A DNA stretch of 64,000 bases. It comes from Ctena decussata (Eukaryota; Mollusca; Bivalvia; Lucinida; Lucinidae). Positions 50,303-63,786 of the stretch are shown here, in pieces; position 1 is the stretch's first letter, and the number at the start of each line of letters is the position of its first letter. The notes under the pieces were generated by a model. It did no database searches. It was not told the origin of the DNA and was given only the letters and a program-made list of their open reading frames with translations. The position numbers and the translations under genes were made by a program. Location: contig OZ022510.1 of the NCBI GenBank assembly GCA_963989385.1, positions 36,771,448 to 36,835,447 on the forward strand. The letters are read 5' to 3'.

Positions 50303-53300
50303 GAGGGGTGGATGATGGGCCAAGCTGCTATGCCAGACGTGCTCAAAAATGCAATAGCAAACAGTGTGAATTCAGATGCAAATAATGTAGACTCAGAGAA
50401 AGGGGCCCCATACATTTATCTTTCAACTGCAACATGTAACCTGCTTTAGTATCTTTGTGAGTTCAATTTTTGCTGCCGCTTTTATTTTATATTTTCAGGC
50501 ATCTCAAACTACCGATATCTCAAAGAAAATTTGCTGGGACCAGGAAATTAACTTTGAGATATCAGTAGGTTGAAGGTACAGTATTCCCCCAAATAGTGTG
50601 AGTATTTTTTTTCATTCCTTTAGGCATCGGTCGCAGACTTAGTTTGGTGAGAGGTAATGTTCAACTCCGGATATCTCAAACTACCGATATCTCAAAGAAA
50701 ATTTGCTGGAACCAGGAAATTTACTTCGAGATATCAGTAAGTTGGAGATATTGAGAGTTGACTGTTTGTTGAAGTACAATACATGTTTAAGGTCATAAGG
50801 AACAGCAGGGTAAAGGTTAAGGATCATATGGAACAGTAAATAGGGTAGACTGTGGCAAAGTTTGAGCATTCTGGCATAGTTAGGTTGGTGGGGGGGGGGA
50901 TGTTCAACTTTGGATATTTCAAACTACCGATATCTCAAAGAAAATTTGCTGGGACCAGAAAATTGACTTTGAGATATCAGTAGTTTGGAGATATCGAGAG
51001 TTGACTGTCTGTTGAAATAAATACAGGTGTAAGGTCAGATGGAACAGCAAAGAGGGTAGACTCTATGGCAAAGTTTGGGTAATTCTGGCATAGTAGCTTG
51101 GGAGGGATGGATGATGGGCCAAGCTGCTATGCCAGACGTGCTCAAAAATGCAATAGCAAACAGTGTGAATTCAGATGCAAATAATGTAGACTCAGAGAAA
51201 GGGGCCCCATACATTTATCTTTCAACTGCAACATGTAACCTGCTTTAGTATCTTTGTGAGTTCAATTTTTGCTGCCGCTTTTATTTTATATTTTCAGGCA
51301 TCTCAAACTACCGATATCTCAAAGAAAATTTGCTGGGACCAGGAAATTAACTTTGAGATATCAGTAGGTTGAAGGTACAGTATTCCCCCAAATAGTGTGA
51401 GTATTTTTTTCATTCCTTTGGGCATCGCTGGCAGACTTAGTTTGGTGAGAGGTAATGTTCAACTCCGGATATCTCAAACTACCGATATCTCAAAGAAAAT
51501 TTGCTGGAACCAGGAAATTTACTTCGAGATATCAGTAAGATGGAGATATTGAGAGTTGACTGTTTGTTGAAGTACAATACATGTTTAAGGTCATAAGGAA
51601 CAGCAGGGTAAAGGTTAAGGATCATATGGAACAGTAAATATGGTAGACTGTGGCAAAGTTTGAGCATTCTGGCATAGTTAGGTTGGTGGGGGGATGTTCA
51701 ACTTTGGATATTTCAAACTACCGATATCTCAAAGAAAATTTGCTGGGACCAGAAAATTGACTTTGAGATATCAGAAGTTTGGAGATATCGAGAGTTGACT
51801 GTCTGTTGAAATAAATACATGTGTAAGGTCAGATGGAACAGCAAACAGGGTAGACTCTATGGCAAAGTTTGGGTAATTCTGGCATAGTAGCTTGGGAGGG
51901 GTGGATGATGGGCCAAGCTGCTATGCCAGACGTGCTCAAAAATGCAATAGCAAACAGTGTGAATTCAGATGCAAATAATGTAGACTCAGAGAAAGGGGCC
52001 CCATACATTTATCTTTCAACTGCAACATGTAACCTGCTTTAGTATCTTTGTGAGTTCAAGTTTTGCTGCCGCTTTTATTTGATATTTTCAGGCATCTCAA
52101 ACTACCGATATCTCAAAGAAAATTTGCTGGGACCAGGAAATTAACTTTGAGATATCAGTAGGTTGAAGGTACAGTATTCCCCCAAATAGTGTGAGTATTT
52201 TTTTTCATTCCTTTTGGCATCGCTGGCAGCCTTAGTTTGGTGAGAGGTAATGTTCACCTCCGGATATCTCAAAATACCTATATCTCAAAGAAAATTTGCT
52301 GGAACCAGGAAATTTACTTCGAGATATCAGTAAGTTGGAGATATTGAGAGTTGACTGTTTGTTGAAGTACATTACATGTTTAAAGTCATAAGGAACAGCA
52401 GGGTAAAGGTTAAGGATCATATGGAACAGTAAGTAGGGTAGACTGTGGCAAAGTTTGAGCATTCTGGCATAGTTAGGTTGGTGGGGGATGTTCAACTTTG
52501 GATATTTCAAACTACCGATATCTCAAAGAAAATTTGCTGGGACCAGAAAATTGACTTTGAGATATCAGTAGTTTGGAGATATCGAGAGTTGACTGTCTGT
52601 TGAAATAAATACATGTGTAAGGTCAGATGGAACAGCAAACAGGGTAGACTCTATGGCAAAGTTTGGGTAATTCTGGCATAGTAGCTTGGGAGGGATGGAT
52701 GATGGGCCAAGCTGCTATGCCAGACGTGCTCAAAAATGCAATAGCAAACATTGTGAATTCAGATGCAAATAATGTAGACTCAGAGAAAGGGGCCCCATAC
52801 ATTTATCTTTCAACTGCAACATGTAACCTGCTTTAGTATCTTTGTGAGTTCAAGTTTTGCTGCCGCTTTTATTTTATATTTTCAGGCATCTCAAACTACC
52901 GATATCTCAAAGAAAATTTGCTGGGACCAGGAAATTAACTTTGAGATATCAGTAGGTTGAAGGTACAGTATTCCCCCAAATAGTGTGAGTATTTTTTTCA
53001 TTCCTTTGGGCATCGCTGGCAGACTTAGTTTGGTGAGAGGTAATGTTCAACTCCGGATATCTCAAACTACCGATATCTCAAAGAAAATTTGCTGGAACCA
53101 GGAAATTTACTTCGAGATATCAGTAAGTTGGAGATATTGAGAGTTGACTGTTTGTTGAAGTACAATACATGTTTAAGGTCATAAGGAACAGCAGGGTAAA
53201 GGTTAAGGATCATATGGAGCAGTAAATAGGGTAGACTGTGGCAAAGTTTGAGCATTCTGGCATAGTTAGGTTGGTGGGGGGGATGTTCAACTTTGGATAT

Positions 53301-54473
53301 TTCAAACTACCGATATCTCAAAGAAAATGTGCTGGGACCAGAAAATTGACTTTGAGATATCAGTAGTTTGGAGATATCGAGAGTTGACTGTCTGTTGAAA
53401 TAAATACATGTGTAAGGTCAGATGGAACAGCAAACAGGGTAGACTCTATGGCAAAGTTTGGGTAATTCTGGCATAGTAGCTTGGGAGGGGTGGATGATGG
53501 GCCAAGCTGCTATGCCAGACGTGCTCAAAAATGCAATAGCAAACAGTGTCAATGAAGATGCAAATAATGTAGACTCAGAGAAAGGGGCCCCATACATTTT
53601 ATCTTTCAACTGCAACATGTAACCTGCTTTAGTATCTTTGTGAGCTCAATTTTTGCTGCCGCTTTTATTTTATATTTTCAGGCATCTCAAACTATCGATA
53701 TCTCAAAGAAAATTTGCTGGGACCAGGAAATTAACTTTGAGATATCAGTAGGTTGAAGGTACAGTATTCCCCCAAATAGTGTGAGTATTTTTTTCATTCC
53801 TTTGGGGATCGCTGGCAGACTTAGTTAGGTGAGAGGTAATGTTCAACTCCGGATATCTCAAACTACCGATATCTCAAAGAAAATTTGCTGGAACCAGGAA
53901 ATTTACTTCGAGATATCAGTAAGTTGGAGATATTGAGAGTTGACTGTTTGTTGAAGTACAATACATGTTTAAGGTCATAAGGAACAGCAGGGTAAAGGTT
54001 AAGGATCATATGGAGCAGTAAATGGGGTAGACTGTGGCAAAGTTTGAGCATTCTGGCATAGTTAGGTTGGTGGGGGGGATGTTCAACTTTGGATATTTCA
54101 AACTACCGATATCTCAAAGAAAATGTGCTGGGACCAGAAAATTGACTTTGAGATATCAGTAGTTTGGAGATATCGAGAGTTGACTGTCTGTTGAAATAAA
54201 TACATGTGTAAGGTCAGATGGAACAGCAAACAGGGTAGACTCTATGGCAAAGTTTGGGTAATTCTGGCATAGTAGCTTGGGAGGGGTGGATGATGGGCCA
54301 AGCTGCTATGCCAGACGTGCTCAAAAATGCAATAGCAAACAGTGTCAATGCAGATGCAAATAATGTAGACTCAGAGAAAGGGGCCCCATACATTTATCTT
54401 TCAACTGCAACATGTATCCTGCTTTAGTATCTTTGTGAGTTCAATTTTTGCTGCCGCTTTTATTTTATATTTT

Positions 54474-57400
54474 CAGGCATCTCAAACTACCGATATCTCA
54501 AAGAAAATTTGCTGGGTCCAGGAAATTAACTTTGAGATATCAGTAGGTTGAAGGTACAGTATTCCCCCAAATAGTGTGAGTATTTTTTTTCATTCCTTTG
54601 GGCATCGCTGGCAGACTTAGTTTGGTGAGACGTAATGTTCAACTCCGGATATCTCAAACTACCGATATCTCAAAGAAAATTTGCTGGAACCAGGAAATTT
54701 ACTTCGAGATATCAGTAAGTTGGAGATATTGAGAGTTGACTGTTTGTTGAAGTACAATACATGTTTAAGGTCATAAGGAACAGCAGGGTAAAGGTTAAGG
54801 ATCATATGGAACAGTAAATAGGGTAGACTGTGGCAAAGTTTGAGCATTCTGGCATAGTTAGGTTGGTGGGGGGATGTTCAACTTTGGATATTTCAAACTA
54901 CCGATATCTCAAAGAAAATTTGCTGGGACCAGAAAATTGACTTTGAGATATCAGTAGTTTGGAGATATCGAGAGTTGACTGTCTGTTGAAATAAATACAT
55001 GTGTAAGGTCAGATGGAACAGCAAACAGGGTAGACTCTATGGCAAAGTTTGGGTAATTCTGGCATAGTATCTTGGGAGGGGTGGATGATGGGCCAAGCTG
55101 CTATGCCAGACGTGCTCAAAAATGCAATAGCAAACAGTGTGAATTCAGATGCAAATAATGTAGACTCAGAGAAAGGGGCCCCATACATTTATCTTTCAAC
55201 TGCAACATGTAACCTGCTTTAGTATCTTTGTGAGTTCAAGTTTTGCTGCCGCTTTTATTTTATATTTTCAGGCATCTCAAACTACCGATATCTCAAAGAA
55301 AATTTGCTGGGACCAGGAAATTAACTTTGAGATATCAGTAGGTTGAAGGTACAGTATTCCCCCAAATAGTGTGAGTATTTTTTTTCATTCCTTTTGGCAT
55401 CGCTGGCAGACTTAGTTTGGTGAGAGGTAATGTTCAACTCCGGATATCTCAAACTACCTATATCTCAAAGGAAATTTGCTGGAACCAGGAAATTTACTTC
55501 GAGATATCAGTAAGGTGGATATATTGAGAGTTGACTGTTTGTTGAAGTACAATACATGTTTAAGGTCATAAGGAACAGCAGGGTAAAGGTTAAGGATCAT
55601 ATGGAGCAGTAAATAGGGTAGACTGTGGCAAAGTTTGAGCATTCTGGCATAGTTAGGTTGGTGGGGGGGATGTTCAACTTTGGATATTTCAAACTACCGA
55701 TATCTCAAAGAAAATGTGCTGGGACCAGAAAATTGACTTTGAGATATCAGTAGTTTGGAGATATCGAGAGTTGACTGTCTGTTGAAATAAATACATGTGT
55801 AAGGTCAGATGGAACAGCAAACAGGGTAGACTCTATGGCAAAGTTTGGGTAATTCTGGCATAGTAGCTTGGGAGGGGTGGATGATGGGCCAAGCTGCTAT
55901 GCCAGACGTGCTCAAAAATGCAATAGCAAACAGTGTGAATTCAGATGCAAATAATGTAGACTCAGAGAAAGGGGCCCCATACATTTATCTTTCAACTGCA
56001 ACATGTAACCTGCTTTAGTATCTTTGTGAGTTCAATTTTTGCTGCCGCTTTTATTTTATATTTTCAGGCATCTCAAACTACCGATATCTGAAAGAAAATT
56101 TGCTGGGACCAGGAAATTAACTTTGAGATATCAGTAGGTTGAATTTACAGTATTCCCCCAAATAGTGTGAGTATTTTTTTCATTCCTTTGGGCATCGCTG
56201 GCAGACTTAGTTTGGTGAGAGGTAATGTTCAACTCCGGATATCTCAAACTACCGATATCTCAAAGAAAATTTGCTGGAACCAGGAAATTTACTTCGAGAT
56301 ATCAGTAAGTTGGAGATATTGAGAGTTGACTGTTTGTTGAAGTACAATACATGTTTAAGGTCATAAGGAACAGCAGGGTAAAGGTTAAGGATCATATGGA
56401 ACAGTAAATAGGGTAGACTGTGGCAAAGTTTGAGCATTCTGGCATAGTTAGGTTGGTGGGGGGGATGTTCAACTTTGGATATTTCAAACTACCGATATCT
56501 CAAAGAAAATTTGCTGGGACCAGAAAATTGACTTTGAGATATCAGTAGTTTGGAGATATCGAGAGTTGACTGTCTGTTGAAATAAATACATGTGTAAGGT
56601 CAGATGGAACAGCAAACAGGGTAGACTCTATGGCAAAGTTTGGGTAATTCTGGCATAGTAGCTTGGGAGGAGTGGATGATGGGCCAAGCTGCTATGCCAG
56701 ACGTGCTCAAAAATGCAATAGCAAACAGTGTGAATTCAGATGCAAATAATGTAGACTCAGAGAAAGGGGCCCCATACATTTATCTTTCAACTGCAACATG
56801 TAACCTGCTTTAGTATCTTTGTGAGTTCAAGTTTTGCTGCCGCTTTTATTTTATATTTTCAGGCATCTCAAACTACCGATATCTCAAAGAAAATTTGCTG
56901 GGACCAGGAAATTAACTTTGAGATATCAGTAGGTTGAAGGTACAGTATTCCCCCAAATAGTGTGAGTATTTTTTTTCTTTCCTTTTGGCATCGCTGGCAG
57001 ACTTAGTTTGGTGAGAGGTAATGTTCAACTCCGGATATCTCAAACTACCTTTATCTCAAAGGAAATTTGCTGGAACCAGGAAATTTACTTCGAGATATCA
57101 GTAAGGTGGATATATTGAGAGTTGACTGTTTGTTGAAGTACAATACATGTTTAAGGTCATAAGGAACAGCAGGGTAAAGGTTAAGGATCATATGGAACAG
57201 TAAATAGGGTAGACTGTGGCAAAGTTTGAGCATTCTGGCATAGTTAGGTTGGTGGGGGGGATGTTCAACTTTGGATATTTCAAACTACCGATATCTCAAA
57301 GAAAATGTGCTGGGACCAGAAAATTGACTTTGAGATATCAGTAGTTTGGAGATATCGAGAGTTGACTGTCTGTTGAAATAAATACATGTGTAAGGTCAGA

Positions 57401-59258
57401 TGGAACAGCAAACAGGGTAGACTCTATGGCAAAGTTTGGGTAATTCTGGCATAGTAGCTTGGGAGGGGTGGATGATGGGCCAAGCTGCTATGCCAGACGT
57501 GCTCAAAAATGCAATAGCAAACAGTGTCAATGCAGATGCAAATAATGTAGACTCAGAGAAAGGGGCCCCATACATTTATCTTTCAACTGCAACATGTAAC
57601 CTGCTTTAGTATCTTTGTGAGTTCAATTTTTGCTGCCGCTTTTATTTTATATTTTCAGGCATCTCAAACTACCGATATCTCAAAGAAAATTTGCTGGGAC
57701 CAGGAAATTAACTTTGAGATATCAGTAGGTTGAAGGTACAGTATTCCCCCAAATAGTGTGAGTATTTTTTTCATTCCTTTGGGCATCGCTGGCAGACTTA
57801 GTTTGGTGAGACGTAATGTTCAACTCCGGATATCTCAAACTACCGATATCTCAAAGAAAATTTGCTGGAACCAGGAAAATTACTTCGAGATATCAGTAAG
57901 TTGGAGATATTGAGGGTTGACTGTTTGTTGAAGTACAATACATGTTTAAGGTCATAAGGAACAGCAGGGTAAAGGTTAAGGATTATATGGAGCAGTAAAT
58001 AGGGTAGACTGTGGCAAAGTTTGAGCATTCTGGCATAGTTAGGTTGGTGGGGGGGATGTTCAACTTTGGATATTTCAAACTACCGATATCTCAAAGAAAA
58101 TGTGCTGGGACCAGAAAATTGACTTTGAGATATCAGTAGTTTGGAGATATCGAGAGTTGACTGTCTGTTGAAATAAATACATGTGTAAGGTCAGATGGAA
58201 CAGCAAACAGGGTAGACTCTATGGCAAAGTTTGGGTAATTCTGGCATAGTAGCTTGGGAGGGGTGGATGATGGGCCAAGCTGCTATGCCAGACGTGCTCA
58301 AAAATGCAATAGCAAACAGTGTGAATTCAGATGCAAATAATGTAGACTCAGAGAAAGGGGCCCCATACATTTATCTTTCAACTGCAACATGTAACCTGCT
58401 TTAGTATCTTTGTGAGTCAATTTTCGCTGCCGCTTTTATTTTATATTTTCAGGCATCTCAAACTACCGATATCTCAAAGAAAATTTGCTGGGACCAGGAA
58501 ATTAACTTTGAGATATCAGTAGGTTGAAGGTACAGTATTCCCCCAAATAGTGTGAGTATTTTTTTTCATTCCTTTTGGCATCGCTGGCAGACTTAGTTTG
58601 GTGAGAGGTAATGTTCAACTCCGGATATCTCAAACTACCTATATCTCAAAGGAAATTTGCTGGAACCAGGAAATTTACTTCGAGATATCAGTAAGGTGGA
58701 GATATTGGGAGTTGACTGTTTGTTGAAGTACAATACATGTTTAAGGTCATAAGGAACAGCAGGGTAAAGGTTAAGGATCATATGGAACAGTAAATAGGGT
58801 AGACTGTGGCAAAGTTTGAGCATTCTGGCATAGTTAGGTTGGTGGGGGGATGTTCAACTTTGGATATTTCAAACTACCGATATCTCAAAGAAAATTTGCT
58901 GGGACCAGAAAATTGACTTTGAGATATCAGTAGTTTGGAGATATCGAGAGTTGACTGTCTGTTGAAATAAATACATGTGTAAGGTCAGATTGAACGGCAA
59001 ACAGGGTAGACTCTATGGCAAAGTTTGGGTAATTCTGGCATAGTAGCTTGGGAGGGGTGGATGATGGGCGAAGCTGCATGGGCGAAGCTGCTATGCCAGA
59101 CGTGCTCAAAAATGCAATAGCAAACAGTGTCAATGCAGATGCAAATAATGTAGACTCAGAGAAAGGGGCCGCATACATTTATCTTTCAACTGCAACATGT
59201 AACCTGCTTTAGTATCTTTGTGAGTTCAATTTTTGCTGCCGCTTTTATTTTATATCTT
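54474..59258 (+). repeat. Two-monomer alternation (about 1.59 kb) over three rounds
   Basis: Monomers 70, 72 and 74 (landmarks 55454, 57045 and 58635, 1590-1591 bp apart) share an eight-T run followed by TTTTGGCATCGC, CTACCT in place of CTACCG, GGAAATTTGC, and GTAAGGTGGA. Monomers 69, 71 and 73 lack them. AAAATGTGC versus AAAATTTGC in C alternates only partly. The odd/even pattern indicates a dimeric unit amplified to about three copies and since mutated. Confidence 0.78.
59064..59091 (+). repeat. 14-bp tandem duplication in the C/U stem-loop of monomer 74
   Basis: ATGGGCGAAGCTGC is repeated (59064-59077 and 59078-59091), with G for the usual C in GGGCCAAG. This lengthens the loop and duplicates part of the right arm. 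It is the only such copy in the window, and it accounts for the 807-bp spacing to the next landmark. Confidence 0.92.
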
Positions 59259-60051
59259 CAGGCATCTCAAACTACCGATATCTCAAAGAAAATTTGCTGG
59301 GACCAGGAAATTAACTTTGAGATATCAGTAGGTTGAAGGTACAGTATTCCCCCAAATAGTGTGAGTATTTTTTCATTCCTTTGGGCATCGCTGGCAGACT
59401 TAGTTTGGTGAGAGGTAATGTTCAACTCCGGATATCTCAAACTACCGATATCTCAAAGAAAATTTGCTGGAACCAGGAAATTTACTTCGAGATATCAGTA
59501 AGTTGGAGATATTGAGAGTTGACTGTTTGTTGAAGTACAATACATGTTTAAGGTCATAAGGAACAGCAGGGTAAAGGTTAAGGATCATATGGAGCAGTAA
59601 TAGGGTAGACTGTGGCAAAGTTTGAGCATTCTGGCATAGTTAGGTTGGTGGGGGGGGATGTTCAACTTTGGATATTTCAAACTACCGATATCTCAAAGAA
59701 AATGTGCTGGGACCAGAAAATTGACTTTGAGATATCAGTAGTTTGGAGATATCGAGAGTTGACTGTCTGTTGAAATAAATACATGTGTAAGGTCAGATGG
59801 AACAGCAAACAGGGTAGACTCTATGGCAAAGTTTTGGTAATTCTGGCATAGTAGCTTGGGAGGGGTGGATGATGGGCCAAGCTGCTATGCCAGACGTGCT
59901 CAAAAATGCAATAGCAAACATTGTGAATTCAGATGCAAATAATGTAGACTCAGAGAAAGGGGCCCCATACATTTATCTTTCAACTGCAACATGTAACCTG
60001 CTTTAGTATCTTTGTGAGTCAATTTTTGCTGCCGCTTTTATTTTATATTTT

Positions 60052-60606
60052 CAGGCATCTCAAACTACCGATATCTCAAAGAAAATTTGCTGGGACCAGG
60101 AAATTAACTTTGAGATATCAGTAGGTTGAAGGTACAGTATTCCCCCAAATAGTGTGAGTATTTTTTTCATTCCTTTGGGCATCGCTGGCAGACTTAGTTT
60201 GGTGAGAGGTAATGTTCAACTCCGGATATCTCAAACTACCGATATCTCAAAGAAAATTTGCTGGGACCAGAAAATTGACTTTGAGATATCAGTAGTTTGG
60301 AGATATCGAGAGTTGACTGTCTGTTGAAATAAATACATGTGTAAGGTCAGATGGAACAGCAAACAGGGTAGACTCTATGGCAAAGTTTGGGTAATTCTGG
60401 CATAGTAGCTTGGGAGGGGTGGATGATGGGCCAAGCTGCTATGCCAGACGTGCTCAAAAATGCAATAGCAAACAGTGTGAATTCAGATGCAAATAATGTA
60501 GACTCAGACAAAGGGGCCCCATACATTTATCTTTCAACTGCAACATGTAACCTGCTTTAGTATCTTTGTGAGTTCAATTTTTGCTGCCGCTTTTATTTTA
60601 TATTTT
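60052..60606 (+). repeat. Short hybrid monomer (555 bp) with B fused to C
   Basis: The A subunit is normal, then B begins (ATGTTCAACTCCGG). At the shared core the sequence becomes that of C: GGGACCAGAAAATTGAC instead of GGAACCAGGAAATTTAC. It continues through C and U. The about 240 bp between equivalent points of B and C are gone, so the spacing from landmark 60236 to 60792 is 556. The join lies in the stretch shared by B and C from TCAAACTACC to TTTGCTGG. Confidence 0.95.
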
Positions 60607-63600
60607 CAGGCATCTCAAAAAACCGATATCTCAAAGAAAATTTGCTGGGACCAGGAAATTAACTCTGAGATATCAGTAGGTTGAAGGTACAGTATTCCCC
60701 CAAATAGTGTGAGTATTTTTTTTCATTCCTTTTGGCATCGCTGGCAGACTTAGTTTGGTGAGAGGTAATGTTCAACTCCGGATATCTCAAACTACCGATA
60801 TCTCAAAGAAAATTTGCTGGAACCAGGAAATTTACTTCGAGATATCAGTAAGTTGGAGATATTGAGAGTTGATTGTTTGTTGAAGTACAATACATGTTTA
60901 AGGTCATAAGGAACAGCAGGGTAAAGGTTAAGGATCATACGGAACAGTAAATAGGGTAGACTGTGGCAAAGTTTGAGCATTCTGGCATAGTTAGGTTGGT
61001 GGGGGGATGTTTAACTTTGGATATTTCATGCTACCGATATCTCAAAGAAAATTTGCTGGGGCCAGAAAATTGACTCTGAGATATCAGTAGTTTGTAGATA
61101 TCGAGAGTTGACTGTCTGTTGAAATAAATACATGTGTAAGGTCAGATGGAACAGCAAACAGGGTAGACTCTATGGCAAAGTTTGGGTAATTCTGGCATAG
61201 TAGCTTGGGAGGGGTGGATGATGGGCCAAGCTGCTATGCCAGACGTGCTCAAAAATGCAATAGCAAACAGTGTCAATTCAGATGCAAATAATGTAGACTC
61301 AGAGAAAGGGGCCCCATACATTTATCTTTCAACTGCAACATGTAACCTGCTTTAGTATCTTTGTGAGTTCAATTTTTGCTGCCGCTTTTATTTTATATTT
61401 TCAGGCATCTCAAACTACCGATATCTCAAAGAAAATTTGCTGGGACCAGGAAATTAACTTTGAGATATCAGTAGGTTGAAGGTACAGTATTCCCCCAAAT
61501 AGTGTGAGTATTTTTTTCATTCCTTTGGGCATCGCTGGCAGACTTAGTTTGGTGAGAGGTAATGTTCAACTCCGGATATCTCAAACTACCGATATCTCAA
61601 AGAAAATTTGCTGGAACCAGGAAATTTACTTCGAGATATCAGTAAGTTGGAGATATTGAGAGTTGACTGTTTGTTGAAGTACAATACATGTTTAAGGTCA
61701 TAAGGAACAGCAGGGTAAAGGTTAAGGATCATATGGAACAGTAAATAGGGTAGACTGTGGCAAAGTTTGAGCATTCTGGCATAGTTAGGTTGGTGGGGGG
61801 GGGATGTTCAACTTTGGATATTTCAAACTACCGATATCTCAAAGAAAATTTGCTGGGACCAGAAAATTGACTTTGAGATATCAGTAGTTTGGAGATATCG
61901 AGAGTTGACTGTCTGTTGAAATAAATACGTGTGTAAGGTCAGATGGAACAGCAAACTGGGTAGACTCTATGGCAAAGTTTGGGTAATTCTGGCATAGTAG
62001 CTTGGGAGGGGTGGATGATGGCCAAGCTGCTATGCCAAACGTGCTCAAAAATGAAATAGCAAACAGTGTCAATTCAGATGCAAATAATGTAGACTCAGAG
62101 AAAGGGGCCCCATACATTTATCTTTCAACTGCGACATGTAACCTGCTTTAGTATCTTTGTGAGTTCAATTTTTGCTGCCGCTTTTATTTTATATTTTCAG
62201 GCATCTCAAACTACCGATATCTCAAAGAAAATTTGCTGGGACCAGGAAATTAACTTTGAGATATCAGTAGGTTGAAGGTACAGTATTCCCTTAAATAGTG
62301 TGAGTATTTTTTTTCATTCCTTTGGGCATCGCTGGCAGAGTTGGTTTGGTGAGAGGTAATGTTCAACTCCGGATATCTCAAACTACCGATATCTCAAAGA
62401 AAATTTGCTGGAACCAGGAAATTTACTTCGAGATATCAGTAAGTTGAAGATATTGAGAGTTGACTGTTTGTTGAAGTACAATACATGTTTAAGGTCATAC
62501 GGAACAGCAGGGTAAAGGTTAAGGATCATATCGAACAGTAAATAGGGTAGACTGTGGCAAAGTTTGAGCATTCTGGCATAGTTAGGTTGGTGGGGGGATG
62601 TTTAACTTTGGATATTTCAAGCTACCGATATCTCAAAGAAAATTTGCTGAGACCAGAAAATTGACTCTGAGATATCAGTAGTTTGTAGATATCGAGAGTT
62701 GACTGTCTGTTGAAATAAATACATGTGTAAGGTCAGATGGAACAGCAAACTGGGTAGACTCTATGGCAAAGTTTGGGTAATTCTGGCATAGTAGCTTGGG
62801 AGGGGTGGATGATGGGCCAAGCTGCTATGCCAGACGTGCTCAAAAATGCAATAGCAAACAGTGTGAATTCAGATGCAAATAATGTAGACTCAGAGAAAGG
62901 GGCCGCATACATTTATCTTTCAACTGCAACATGTAACCTGCTTTAGTATCTTTGTGAGTTCAATTTTTGCTGCCGGTTTTATTTTATATTTTCAGGCATC
63001 TCAAACTACCGATATCTCAAAGAAAATTTGCTGGGACCAGGAAATTAACTTTGAGGTATCAGTAGGTTGAAGATACAGTATTCCCCCAAATAGTGTGAGT
63101 ATTTTTTTCATTCCTTTGGGCATCGCTGGCAGACTTAGTTTGGTGAGAGGTAATGTTCAACTCCGGATATCTCAAACTACCGATATCTCAAAGAAAATTT
63201 GCTGGAACCAGGAAATTTACTTTGAGATATCAGAAAGTTGGAGATATTGAGAGTTGACTGTTTGTTGAAGTACAATACATGTTTAAGGTCATAAGGAACA
63301 GCAGGGTAAAGGTTAAGGATCATATGGAACAGTAAATAGGGTAGACTGTGGCAAAGTTTGAGCATTCTGGCATAGTTAGGTTGGTGGGGGGATGTTCAAC
63401 TTTGGATATTTCAAACTACCGATATCTCAAAGAAAATTTGCTGGGACCAGAAAATTGACTTTGAGATATCAGTAGTTTGGAGATATCGAGAGTTGACTGT
63501 CTGTTGAAATAAATACATGTGTAAGGTCAGATTGAACAGCAAACAAGGTAGACTCTATGGCAAAGTTTGGGTAATTCTGGCATAGTAGCTTGGGAGTGGT

Positions 63601-63786
63601 GGATGATGGGCCAAGCTGCTATTCCAGACGTGCTCAAAAATGCAATAGCAAACAGTGTCAATTCAGATGCAAATAATGTAGACTCAGAGAAAGGGGCCCC
63701 ATACATTTATCTTTCAACTGCAACATGTAACCTGCTTTAGTATCTTTGTGAGTTCAATTTTTGCTGCCGCTTTTATTTTATATTTT

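Noticed and set aside
53418..53618. Minus-strand frame in U whose start resembles a signal peptide (also 58927-59178 and 61881-62117)
   Set aside because: A shorter version of about 59 codons appears to exist in most monomers. The longer forms here result from single indels that break the repeat. The hydrophobic stretch follows from the base composition of U read backwards. No conserved motif or gene context.
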